Assembly: GCA_937919015.1 (NCBI GenBank)
Contig: CALFPN010000052.1
Location: 1 to 34,802 of the forward strand
DNA length: 34,802 nt
From: an uncultured Clostridia bacterium
GTDB lineage: Bacteria > Bacillota > Clostridia > Lachnospirales > Anaerotignaceae
Reading direction: 5' to 3'
Below, one piece after another: positions 16,196 to 24,065 of the stretch; position 1 is the stretch's first letter; the number at the start of each line of letters is the position of its first letter. The translations under genes and the position numbers were made by a program. Under the pieces are notes generated by a model. The model saw nothing but the letters and a program-made list of their open reading frames with translations. It had not been told where the DNA came from and searched no databases.

Positions 16196-16245
16196 TGTAT
16201 TGTCCTCCTAAAAATGTTTGTGATAGTTTCCTTCCGCATTGCGGA

Positions 16246-16752
16246 TCAGTTCTTTGGTGCAAGGAACATAACCAGACTCTTGCCTTCCATTTTTGCAGGT
16301 TTGTCGATCACGCCGAATTCTTCTGTTGCTTTCGCGAAGTCTTCCATGATCTGCATACCAACTTTGGAATGACCGATTTCACGGCCTCTGAAACGGATGC
16401 TGATTTTCACCTTGTCGCCGTCCTTCAGGAATTCGTTGGCTTTTTTCACCTTCACCTGAACATCGTGTGTATCGATGCTGGGGGACAGACGCAGTTCTTT
16501 CACATCAACTGTTTTCTGTTTCTTTCTGGCTTCTTTTTCTTTTTTCGCCTGATCGAATTTGTATTTACCGTAGTCCATAATGCGGCATACGGGGGGTTTC
16601 GCTGTAGGAGCGATTTTTACCAGGTCCAGTTTTCTTTCGTCAGCGATTTTCTGCGCTTCTCTGGAAGAAACGATACCCAGCTGTTCACCGTTTTCATCGA
16701 TCAGTCGGATTTCTTTGTCTCTGATCTGTTCGTTAATCATTAACTCAGTAAT
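16246..16752 (-). CDS. infC: Translation initiation factor IF-3, probable ATT start
   Basis: Binds the 30S subunit, prevents early 50S joining and checks the start codon. The sequence has the N-terminal domain beginning MINEQIRDKEIRLIDENGEQ, a Lys-rich linker (KKEKEARKKQK) and the C-terminal domain with RFRGREIGHSKVG. The start is proposed at ATT 16752 (168 residues), because GGGAGG ends eight bases before it. The frame also opens with GTG 16761, but that GTG touches the ribosome site itself, and ATG 16740 is 20 bases away. ATT starts are a known hallmark of infC in E. coli and Bacillus and make synthesis sensitive to IF-3 level. First gene of infC-rpmI-rplT. Confidence 0.95.
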   Translation of the reverse strand: MTELMINEQIRDKEIRLIDENGEQLGIVSSREAQKIADERKLDLVKIAPTAKPPVCRIMDYGKYKFDQAKKEKEARKKQKTVDVKELRLSPSIDTHDVQVKVKKANEFLKDGDKVKISIRFRGREIGHSKVGMQIMEDFAKATEEFGVIDKPAKMEGKSLVMFLAPKN

Positions 16753-16761
16753 GGTAAGCAC

Positions 16762-16929
16762 CTCCCAAATTTACTGTATCCACAAGCACTTCCTTCTAAA
16801 AAAAGAAAGCGCCGGAAGAAATCCGCCGCACACAGAAAAACAGAGCTACCCTCTGTTCAAATACTGTATTAACCCTATTTGCTCATGCCATAAGGTGAGA
16901 AGCGGAACTTCTTCTTTGTTTACCGTAGT
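16762..16929 (-). promoter_or_regulatory. infC leader, L20-leader type, with attenuator
   Basis: About 165 untranslated bases separate the promoter from infC. They include GTTCCGCTTCTCACC followed by TATGGCATGAG, which resembles Firmicutes L20-responsive leaders, and an intrinsic terminator just downstream. The gene order infC-rpmI-rplT supports autoregulation by L20. The class assignment is from memory of the motif and not from a covariance search. Confidence 0.65.
16831..16857 (-). terminator. Attenuator terminator in the infC leader
   Basis: On the minus strand ACAGAG (16851-16856) pairs with CTCTGT (16840-16845) around GGTAG, followed by TTTTTCTG. It lies within the leader, ahead of infC. 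Confidence 0.75.
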
Positions 16930-16958
16930 AGTATATCATGTGTATACAATATTGTCAA
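16930..16958 (-). promoter_or_regulatory. Promoter of infC-rpmI-rplT
   Basis: TTGACA (16953-16958) and TATACT (16930-16935) are separated by 17 bases on the minus strand. Confidence 0.85.
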
Positions 16959-17044
16959 ACACTTTTTACCTGTTTTTTCAAACTTTTTTGTTCGACATTA
17001 ACTTTATCAATTTAGCAGAAAAACCTTAGCATGTCAATCAAAAT

Positions 17045-17068
17045 AAGGCGGAGATCGCTCTCCGCCTT
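17045..17068 (-). terminator. Terminator of thrS
   Basis: The ten-base perfect stem AAGGCGGAGA / TCTCCGCCTT (17045-17054 with 17059-17068) is followed on the minus strand by ATTTTGATT. Confidence 0.85.
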
Positions 17069-17078
17069 AAAATTCTTC

Positions 17079-18986
17079 TTAGTCCAGAACTTTTGTTTCG
17101 ATTTCTTCTTTGATTCTTGCAATGAAGTCTGCCAGAGCAACCTGACCTTCTTCACCGTTCTTTCTGGAACGCAGGGAAACCATGTTTGCTTCCTGATCTT
17201 TTTCACCCACAACGATGATGTAAGGTGTTCTTTCGTTTCTTGCTTCTCTGATCTTGTAACCAATCTTTTCTGCTCTATGGTCTGTTTCCACACGGATACC
17301 TTCTGCATCCAGAGCTGCTGCCACGCTGTTTGCGTAATCCGCAAATTTTTCGGAGATAGGCAGAACTTTCACCTGTACAGGAGACAGCCATACGGGGAAT
17401 GCACCTGCAAAGTGTTCGATCAGGATACCGATGAAACGTTCGATAGAACCGAAGCATACACGGTGAATCATAACGGGACGTTTTTTGCTGCCGTCGGGAG
17501 CTGTGTATTCCAGTTCGAATCTTTCGGGCATCTGCATATCCAGCTGGATGGTACCACACTGCCATGTTCTGCCAATGGAGTCTTCCAGATGGAAATCGAT
17601 CTTAGGACCATAGAATGCGCCGTCGCCTTCGTTGATTACATATTCAATACCGTTTTCATCCAGCGCGTTCTGCAGACCTGCTGTAGCGATTTCCCAAGCT
17701 TCGTCGGAGCCCATGCTGTCTTCGGGTCTTGTGGACAGTTCGATATGATATTTGAAACCAAACAGTTTGTATACAGAGTCAATCAGTCTGATTACGCCGG
17801 AGATTTCGTCTTTGATCTGTTCTTCTGTCATGAAGATATGGGCATCATCCTGATTGAAGCATCTTACACGCATCAGACCGTGCAGCGCACCGCTCTTTTC
17901 ATGTCTGTGTACCAGACCGATTTCAGCCACACGCATAGGCAGGTCTCTGTAGGAATGCATATCCTGTTTGTAAACCAGCATACCGCCGGGGCAGTTCATG
18001 GGTTTTACTGCGTAATCTTCTTCATCGATCACTGTTGTATACATGTTATCTTTGTAGTGATCCCAGTGACCGGATCTGTACCACAGTTCTCTATTCAGAA
18101 TGATGGGTGTGGAGATTTCTACATAACCATCTTCTTTGTGGATCTGTCTCCAGTAGTCCAGCAGTGTGTTTTTCAGAACCATACCCTTAGGCAGGAAGAA
18201 GGGGAAACCGGGGCCTTCATCCAAGAGAGCAAACAGTTTCAGTTCTTTGCCCAGTTTTCTGTGGTCACGTTTCTTTGCTTCTTCAATCATTGTCAGGTAT
18301 GCTTCCAGTTCGGATGCTTTGGGGTAAGCTGTACCGTAGATTCTGGACAGCATTTTGTTCTTTTCGGAACCTCTCCAGTAAGCACCGGCAACGCTTGTCA
18401 GTTTGATAGCTTTTACTGTTTTTGTGCTCATCAGGTGAGGGCCTGCGCACAGGTCTGTGAAGTCGCCCTGTTTGTAGAAGGAAATGACAGCATCTTCAGG
18501 CAGATCCTGAATCAATTCTACTTTGTAGGGTTCTTCTCTTTCTTCCATGTATTTGATTGCTTCTGCTCTGGGCAGTTCGAATCTTTCGATGGCGATATCT
18601 TCTTTCGCAATCTTCTTCATTTCTGCTTCCAGAGCTTCCAGTTCTTCCTGTGTGAAAGCTTTTTCTCTATCGAAATCATAGTAGAAGCCGTCAGCGATGG
18701 AAGGGCCGATGGCGATCTTTGCTTCGGGATACAGGCGTTTTACAGCCTGTGCCAGCATATGGGATGCTGTGTGACGGAATGCCAGTTTGCCGGCTTCATC
18801 TTCAAATGTGCAGATGGAAACTTCTGCATCTTTGTCTACTACATAACGCAGATCTTTTACTTCGCCGTCAACGATACCGGCACAAGCATTTCTTGCCAGA
18901 CCTTCGCTGATGGATTTTGCGATTTCCAGTACGGATACAGCATTATCAAATTCTTTTACTACGCCGTCTTTCAGTGTAATTTTCAT
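17079..18986 (-). CDS. thrS: Threonine-tRNA ligase
   Basis: Charges tRNA-Thr. The 635-residue class II synthetase has an N-terminal TGS domain (residues 1-60). The editing domain has His72 and His76 (RHTASHML) plus Cys180 and His184 (DLCAGPH), which clear mischarged Ser-tRNA-Thr. The catalytic core has the zinc-ligand Cys332 in MNCPGGML, and a C-terminal anticodon-binding domain follows (about residues 535-635). The length is normal. The start has GGAGAG eight bases upstream. The gene stands alone behind a T-box leader with its own promoter and ends in a strong terminator. Confidence 0.98.
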   Translation of the reverse strand: MKITLKDGVVKEFDNAVSVLEIAKSISEGLARNACAGIVDGEVKDLRYVVDKDAEVSICTFEDEAGKLAFRHTASHMLAQAVKRLYPEAKIAIGPSIADGFYYDFDREKAFTQEELEALEAEMKKIAKEDIAIERFELPRAEAIKYMEEREEPYKVELIQDLPEDAVISFYKQGDFTDLCAGPHLMSTKTVKAIKLTSVAGAYWRGSEKNKMLSRIYGTAYPKASELEAYLTMIEEAKKRDHRKLGKELKLFALLDEGPGFPFFLPKGMVLKNTLLDYWRQIHKEDGYVEISTPIILNRELWYRSGHWDHYKDNMYTTVIDEEDYAVKPMNCPGGMLVYKQDMHSYRDLPMRVAEIGLVHRHEKSGALHGLMRVRCFNQDDAHIFMTEEQIKDEISGVIRLIDSVYKLFGFKYHIELSTRPEDSMGSDEAWEIATAGLQNALDENGIEYVINEGDGAFYGPKIDFHLEDSIGRTWQCGTIQLDMQMPERFELEYTAPDGSKKRPVMIHRVCFGSIERFIGILIEHFAGAFPVWLSPVQVKVLPISEKFADYANSVAAALDAEGIRVETDHRAEKIGYKIREARNERTPYIIVVGEKDQEANMVSLRSRKNGEEGQVALADFIARIKEEIETKVLD

Positions 18987-19044
18987 AGTTTTCTCTCCTT
19001 TTTTAGAACATTATTTTCTGAAAGCAAGTTAAGTTTTCTTAAAA

Positions 19045-19317
19045 ATTCCAATAAAAAAACTCGACCCACTTTCCTCTACAGAAAAGGGACGAGATTACTC
19101 CCGCGGTTCCACCCTTATTGTTTCAATAAAACCACTCATTTTACGACGATAACGGAGTCACCGGGCTGTATTAGAGCCGCTCAGAGGTGGTCTTCATACA
19201 CTTTCCCTCGCAGGATGCTTCCACCCACCGAAATCATCGGGGCATCCCTCTCTGTGGCGGTCAGGAAAGGACTACTGTCCTCATCAACGCATTTACAATA
19301 TCTTGTGTTTATACACA
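19045..19317 (-). ncRNA. Threonine T-box riboswitch
   Basis: On the minus strand the transcribed leader of thrS contains the diagnostic T-box AGGGTGGAACCGCG (19102-19115) just before a terminator. A long Stem I region lies upstream, whose 3' side carries GAAGACCACC, offering ACC (Thr) as specifier codon. Uncharged tRNA-Thr would stabilise the antiterminator and allow thrS transcription. The specifier position is inferred from the usual GAA-codon context. Confidence 0.93.
19053..19093 (-). terminator. T-box regulated terminator before thrS
   Basis: CTCGTCCC (19086-19093) pairs with GGGTCGAG (19060-19067, with one mismatch), and TTTTTTT follows on the minus strand. Confidence 0.88.
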
Positions 19318-19323
19318 TTGTTA

Positions 19324-19351
19324 ATTATACCATTTTGTAAAGTCCTGTCAA
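19324..19351 (-). promoter_or_regulatory. Promoter of the T-box-thrS transcript
   Basis: Consensus TTGACA (19346-19351) and TATAAT (19324-19329) are separated by 16 bases on the minus strand. Confidence 0.88.
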
Positions 19352-19409
19352 CAGTTTTTTCAAATTTTGTTCTGCGTGATTTTACAGATGTCCTTATCCA
19401 AAGAACAAT

Positions 19410-20231
19410 TCAGAACCATTTCTTTTTTCGGAAAAACAATATCCCTGCGGTAATGCAGGCAATAGAAACAACGGTAACAAAAAAATAGCCATGGGGCCAT
19501 TCATATTCCGGCATATCAAAATTCATCCCATACCAGCCAACGATCAGCGTCAATGGCAAAAAGATCGTGGTTACCACAGTAAATATTTTCATCGTTGTGT
19601 TCAGGCTGATATCCACCTCCGCTTCATAGCTTTCCCGCACCTGTGTTACGCTTTCCCGCAAATTCAATACATTCTGGAAGCGGCGTTCCGTTCTGCGATA
19701 GAGCATACGAAAAGAACGCAGGGTTTTGCTGTCAAAAATCCCATTTTCATTCTCTATCAGAATATCCAGCACATTCAGAAACTGTTCATAATATTTTTTC
19801 AATACCATCAACCGCTTCCTAAGACTGATGATTTCAGCCACACAGTCCCGCTTTCCAGTAACGATCAAAGCTTCCTCCAATGCCATGGTTTCTTTTTCAA
19901 TGGCATCGAAAGCAACGTCATCCCCTTTTGTCAGCTCCTCAAAAAAAGCATATATGATCCGTTCGGAAGAATATTTCTTTTCCAATTCTTCCATCTGTGC
20001 AGATATCTCTGCTTTTCTGGATGTAAAGCAAAGAATTCTTTCTTTCTCCAGATAAAACAGCACACTTCCTTTGCTCAGAAGAAGGTTTTCATAATCCAAC
20101 ATCTCCAGACTGACACAATCAAACCCTTCAAAGGAATCATAACGGGCATAGCTGAAACGGCGCATCTCCTGCAATATCTCCTGCGGCAGCTGTTTCTGCT
20201 CCATTTCTTCATAGGAAAACACTTCCACCAT
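19410..20231 (-). CDS. CorA-family divalent metal ion transporter
   Basis: Predicted pentameric magnesium (or cobalt/nickel) channel of the CorA/2-TM-GxN family. The 273-residue protein has a soluble N-terminal domain and a long helical stalk rich in charged residues. Two C-terminal membrane spans follow (about residues 212-232 and 246-264), joined by the selectivity loop YGMNF. The terminal basic KKKW motif faces the cytoplasm. Start ATG 20231 is chosen because GGAGG lies seven bases before it; ATG 20237 touches that site, and the frame reaching 20300 has none. It lies between the hydrogenase operon terminator and the thrS promoter, apparently monocistronic. No promoter was recognised with confidence. 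Confidence 0.9.
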   Translation of the reverse strand: MVEVFSYEEMEQKQLPQEILQEMRRFSYARYDSFEGFDCVSLEMLDYENLLLSKGSVLFYLEKERILCFTSRKAEISAQMEELEKKYSSERIIYAFFEELTKGDDVAFDAIEKETMALEEALIVTGKRDCVAEIISLRKRLMVLKKYYEQFLNVLDILIENENGIFDSKTLRSFRMLYRRTERRFQNVLNLRESVTQVRESYEAEVDISLNTTMKIFTVVTTIFLPLTLIVGWYGMNFDMPEYEWPHGYFFVTVVSIACITAGILFFRKKKWF

Positions 20232-20349
20232 ATCCATCCCTCCCCGCCTATCCTTCCCCAAAAAGAATGCAGATACTCTCATTTTGAAAAGTATCCCCAA
20301 ACGAATGTTTTGCTTCTTATACTTTTAATCGTTCTTTGTCCATATTTCG

Positions 20350-20385
20350 CAAAAAAGCCATTCGAATAATCATCCGAATGGCTTT
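20350..20385 (-). terminator. Terminator of the hydrogenase operon
   Basis: AAGCCATTCG (20355-20364) pairs with CGAATGGCTT (20375-20384). On the minus strand TTTTTTGC follows. Confidence 0.9.
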
Positions 20386-20405
20386 CAGGCTCTATCATCA
20401 TTTAT

Positions 20406-22148
20406 TTACTTCTGTGCAGGCATATTCCATGCTTTATGATCGGTATGGAGCAAGTGATGGGCAGTTTCCCCCAAGGGTTCCCCCAAAAATTCTCGATACA
20501 ATGTCTGTACATCAGGGTTTTCATGAGAAAAACGCAGAGGGTTATTGGCATCCAACTCATACAGTCTTTCGCCGCGGACGCCGTAGAGTTCTTCATCCTC
20601 TACAGAAATAGGCTGACCACCGCCGCCAACACAACCGCCGGGACAAGCCATCACTTCCACAAAGTCATAGTGCACTTTGCCTTCCTTCAACTTTTCGATA
20701 AGTGCACGGGCATTGCCCAGACCGCTGACAACAGCGCAACGTACAGGAATACCTGCCACTTCATAAGTCGCCTCACGCAGGCCGGGTTCTGTACGAACAT
20801 CCTTAAAAGCATCCGCATCCGGATTTTCCCCTGTCATCACAAAGGAGGCTGTACGCAGGGCAGCTTCCATGACACCGCCGGTGGCACCAAAAATAACACC
20901 GGCCCCCGTATGGGTTCCCATAGGAGAATCCACAGGTTCTTCCCCGATAAAATGAGGATCCAGATTGTCTGCCCGCATCATGCGCACCAGTTCTCTTGTA
21001 GTCAGAACGATATCCACATCGGGGCCATAATCCCCTCTCATGGTAGGCAACTCTGCCTCCGCTTTTTTCGCTACACAGGGCATAATGGATACGCAGCAGA
21101 TCTTTTCGGGTGCTACCCCTAGTTTTTCAGCCAGCCAGGATTTGGCAACTGCACCAAACATCTGCTGAGGAGATTTTGCTGTAGAAAGCTGACTGGTCAA
21201 TTCAGGATACTGACTCTTCAGGAAGCGTACCCAGCCGGGACAGCAGCTGGTAAACATAGGCCAGCGCACCAGCGCACCGCTTTTCAGACGATGCAGGAAC
21301 TCATTCCCCTCCTCCATAATCGTCAGGTCAGCAGCAAAGTTTGTGTCATAAATATAATCAAAGCCCATCCGACGCAGGACTGCAGCCATACGTTCCATGC
21401 TCGCTTCTTCACGGCTCAGACCAAAATATTCCCCCCACGCAGTACGCACTGCCGGTGCCACCTGTACTACCGTGATTTTATCCTTCGCTGCCATAGTCAG
21501 ACGAACTTTCGCCGTATCGTCACGTTCTCTCAGGCCGCCTGTAGGGCAATGGGTAATACACTGACCACATAGCACACATTCGGAGTCTTTAATAACTCTG
21601 TTATCAGATACATCAATACGGGAACGGCTGCCTGTGCCGGCCAGATCCCAGATTCCCAATGTCTGTATTTTTTCGCAGACCTGAATGCAGCGCATACAGC
21701 TGATACATTTATTAAAATCACGGTACAGCGGAAATGTTTTTGTCCACTGACTCCGCACGCCTTTATATAGCTGAGTTTCAAAAGGATTTTCAAACAAACC
21801 AAGATCATTGGAAATATTCTGCAGCTGACAGTTGCCGCTGCGTACGCAGGTTGCGCATTTGCAGTCATGCTGAGACAGAATCAGCTGTACATTGGTACGT
21901 CTTGTGGTTCTTGCACGGGGAGAATTGGTATGCACCACCATACCTTCCTTGACACGGTTGTTGCAGGCCGTTACCATGGCCCTTTCCCCTTCCACTTCTA
22001 CGCAGCAGACACGGCAGGCTGCGATCTCGTTGATATCTTTTAAATAGCACAGAGAAGGAATCTGGATATTGACGGTTTTTGCCGCCTCCATGATCGTGGT
22101 ACCCTTTGGCACCTGCACGCTCTGGCCATCGATGGTCAAATTTACCAT
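20406..22148 (-). CDS. [FeFe]-hydrogenase catalytic subunit, group A (probably A2)
   Basis: Makes or oxidises H2. Its 580 residues follow the Clostridium pasteurianum CpI plan. A [2Fe-2S] ferredoxin domain has Cys34, Cys45, Cys48 and Cys62. A His-ligated [4Fe-4S] domain has His94, Cys98, Cys101 and Cys107. A two-cluster ferredoxin domain has Cys148/151/154/158 and Cys191/194/197/201. The H-cluster domain has all three signatures: TSCCPGW (300-306, including the proton-relay Cys302), MPCVAKK (356-362) and MACPGGCVGGGGQP (500-513). No key residue is missing. Its start overlaps the stop of the upstream flavoprotein gene by seven bases, so the two are translationally coupled. That partner resembles the glutamate-synthase small subunit, which fits the poorly studied A2 class. 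The maturases HydE, HydF and HydG are not in this window. Confidence 0.96.
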   Translation of the reverse strand: MVNLTIDGQSVQVPKGTTIMEAAKTVNIQIPSLCYLKDINEIAACRVCCVEVEGERAMVTACNNRVKEGMVVHTNSPRARTTRRTNVQLILSQHDCKCATCVRSGNCQLQNISNDLGLFENPFETQLYKGVRSQWTKTFPLYRDFNKCISCMRCIQVCEKIQTLGIWDLAGTGSRSRIDVSDNRVIKDSECVLCGQCITHCPTGGLRERDDTAKVRLTMAAKDKITVVQVAPAVRTAWGEYFGLSREEASMERMAAVLRRMGFDYIYDTNFAADLTIMEEGNEFLHRLKSGALVRWPMFTSCCPGWVRFLKSQYPELTSQLSTAKSPQQMFGAVAKSWLAEKLGVAPEKICCVSIMPCVAKKAEAELPTMRGDYGPDVDIVLTTRELVRMMRADNLDPHFIGEEPVDSPMGTHTGAGVIFGATGGVMEAALRTASFVMTGENPDADAFKDVRTEPGLREATYEVAGIPVRCAVVSGLGNARALIEKLKEGKVHYDFVEVMACPGGCVGGGGQPISVEDEELYGVRGERLYELDANNPLRFSHENPDVQTLYREFLGEPLGETAHHLLHTDHKAWNMPAQK

Positions 22149-23977
22149 TCTGTATTCCTCCCTCCTCTAAAGCTGCCGAAGCCGAAATGATCACAACGCA
22201 GACAACGGCTGGACTCCTGCTTCGCTTCTTTTGCACTCATACCTTCTACGACCAGATCAAAGTTACCCTGACAATCCGGTGTACAGTGGCTCTTCAAATT
22301 CACACGGCCGCAGGGAGGTGTATTGGTCAGATGAGCCGCAGGGACTTCCACATCACTGCCGATCTTATGATCAAAGCCAAGATATGCATCAATATTCGCT
22401 GCTGCAACCTTACCTGCTGCAACGGCACGGATCACGGTAGACGGGCCGGAAACCGCATCGCCGCCAGCAAATACGTTATCCACATCCGCAACGGAAGAGG
22501 TATCTTCCGCCTGAATCATGCCTTTGAATGTCTTGATACCGATGGCTTCAAAAGGACGGGCATCAATGGCCTGACCGATGGCTACAATCACATAATCACA
22601 TTCGATACGGAAATCTGGCACATCCGCAGAAATGGGCTTGGGTCTGCCGTCTTTGCCATAAGGGCCGATAATCTGAGGTGTTGTCCACAGGGCTGCTACC
22701 TTGCCTTCTGCATCTTTTTCAATGCGGGCAGGAGCCTGCAGGGGCAGGATCTGACAGCCTTCCGCCATCGCTTCTTCAATTTCTTCTGCCAGGGCAGTCA
22801 TATCATCCACACGACGACGGTATACACAGGTTACACTTTCTGCCCCCAGTCGTTTTGCTGTTCTGGTTGCATCCATGGAAACGTTGCCGCCGCCGATGAC
22901 GCAAATTTTCTTGCCGGTGAAATCAGGGGCATCCCCTTCCCCAATGCGACGCAGCAAAGCTACTGCACTGACAACGTTGATGGCATCTTCCCCTTCAATG
23001 CCCAGTTTTTTATCGTTATGGGCACCGATAGAGATATAGACTGCATCGAAACTTTTCTGGATGTCTTCCATAGATACATCCTTGCCGATGGAAACATCAG
23101 TGATGACTTTGATGCCGGAGGAAAGGATATGGTCGATATCCCGTTCCAGAATGTCATGGGGCAGACGATAATCAGGGATACCGTAGCGGAGCATACCGCC
23201 CAGCTGAGGTCTCTGTTCGTAAACAGTTACTTCATGACCCATCTGTGCCAGATAATAAGCAGCAGTCAGGCCGCCGGGGCCGCCGCCGATGATGCCGACA
23301 GTTTTTCCGGTGGATGCAGCGGGTGTGGGTGCAGGCATAGGCTCTGCATGGTCAACAGCAAAGCGTTTCAGGCCACAGATATTTACTGCATCATCCACCA
23401 TACTTCTTCTGCACTGGGATTCACAGGGGTGCTCACAGACATAAGCACAGGAAGATGGAAAGGGATTATCCTTGCGGATCAGTTTCACTGCATCCTCATA
23501 TCTTCCGTCACGCACCAGTGCCACATAGCCGGGCACATCCACATGGGCAGGACAGGCAGACACACAAGGCACAGGGTGGCTCAGGGATGCAATGCAACGT
23601 CCATGCAGCAGATGTTCTTCAAAATCTTCGCGGAAGCCGCGGATCCCCCGCAACACCATATGGGCCCCCTCATAACCGATGGCGCAGTCAGCGGAATCGG
23701 CAATTACTTTTGCTGTTCTTTCAATCGTATCAATGGTTTCCATCGTAGCATCCTGATCCAATACTTTTTCGATCAAATCTGTCAGCTGCCCCAGTCCGAT
23801 ACGACAAGGAACGCACTTCCCGCAAGTCTGGGCATGACAAAGGCGCAGATAACTCAAAGAGATATCCACAGGACACAGACCGTGGGCACTGGCACTGATG
23901 CGTCGTTCCATATCCTGATGCAGACCATCCAGAACATTTTGGGCACGTCCGGGTGTTTCAATCGATAAACGGCTCAT
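22142..23977 (-). CDS. GltD/NfnB-like NAD(P)H flavoprotein with NuoF-type Fe-S domain, hydrogenase partner
   Basis: Multi-cofactor electron-transfer subunit, 611 residues from ATG 23977 (AAGGAG seven bases before). Residues about 45-125 form a NuoF C-terminal cluster domain (Cys52, Cys55, Cys58, then Cys98) without the FMN/NADH-binding part of NuoF. Residues about 135-210 match the Fer4_20 domain of glutamate synthase small subunit (Cys138, 142, 177, 181, 185, 189). Next come an FAD site GGGPGG (231-236) and a second dinucleotide site GGGN (362-365) with a basic YRRR (386-389) that favours NADPH. The C-terminal tail adds Cys565, Cys569, Cys592 and Cys595. It probably carries electrons between NAD(P)H and the hydrogenase. 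Bifurcation with ferredoxin is possible but not shown by sequence. Confidence 0.9.
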   Translation of the reverse strand: MSRLSIETPGRAQNVLDGLHQDMERRISASAHGLCPVDISLSYLRLCHAQTCGKCVPCRIGLGQLTDLIEKVLDQDATMETIDTIERTAKVIADSADCAIGYEGAHMVLRGIRGFREDFEEHLLHGRCIASLSHPVPCVSACPAHVDVPGYVALVRDGRYEDAVKLIRKDNPFPSSCAYVCEHPCESQCRRSMVDDAVNICGLKRFAVDHAEPMPAPTPAASTGKTVGIIGGGPGGLTAAYYLAQMGHEVTVYEQRPQLGGMLRYGIPDYRLPHDILERDIDHILSSGIKVITDVSIGKDVSMEDIQKSFDAVYISIGAHNDKKLGIEGEDAINVVSAVALLRRIGEGDAPDFTGKKICVIGGGNVSMDATRTAKRLGAESVTCVYRRRVDDMTALAEEIEEAMAEGCQILPLQAPARIEKDAEGKVAALWTTPQIIGPYGKDGRPKPISADVPDFRIECDYVIVAIGQAIDARPFEAIGIKTFKGMIQAEDTSSVADVDNVFAGGDAVSGPSTVIRAVAAGKVAAANIDAYLGFDHKIGSDVEVPAAHLTNTPPCGRVNLKSHCTPDCQGNFDLVVEGMSAKEAKQESSRCLRCDHFGFGSFRGGRNTEW

Positions 23978-24007
23978 AGTTCTCCTTCTTTCTATATGTA
24001 TAAACAA

Positions 24008-24035
24008 AAAAGCATCATCCGAAGATAATGCTTTT
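24008..24035 (-). terminator. Terminator between trpS and the hydrogenase operon
   Basis: AAAAGCAT..ATC / GAT..ATGCTTTT (24008-24035) is closed by C(TTCG)G on the minus strand and followed by TTGTTT. It ends the trpS transcript. Confidence 0.88.
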
Positions 24036-24065
24036 CATAACCTTCTGTTTCAATACTTTTACTGA

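Noticed and set aside
17031..19340. 769-codon open frame on the plus strand across thrS and its T-box
   Set aside because: It is antisense to an unambiguous thrS, runs through the T-box and terminators, has no ribosome site and encodes Phe/Cys/His-rich sequence typical of codon-bias shadows.
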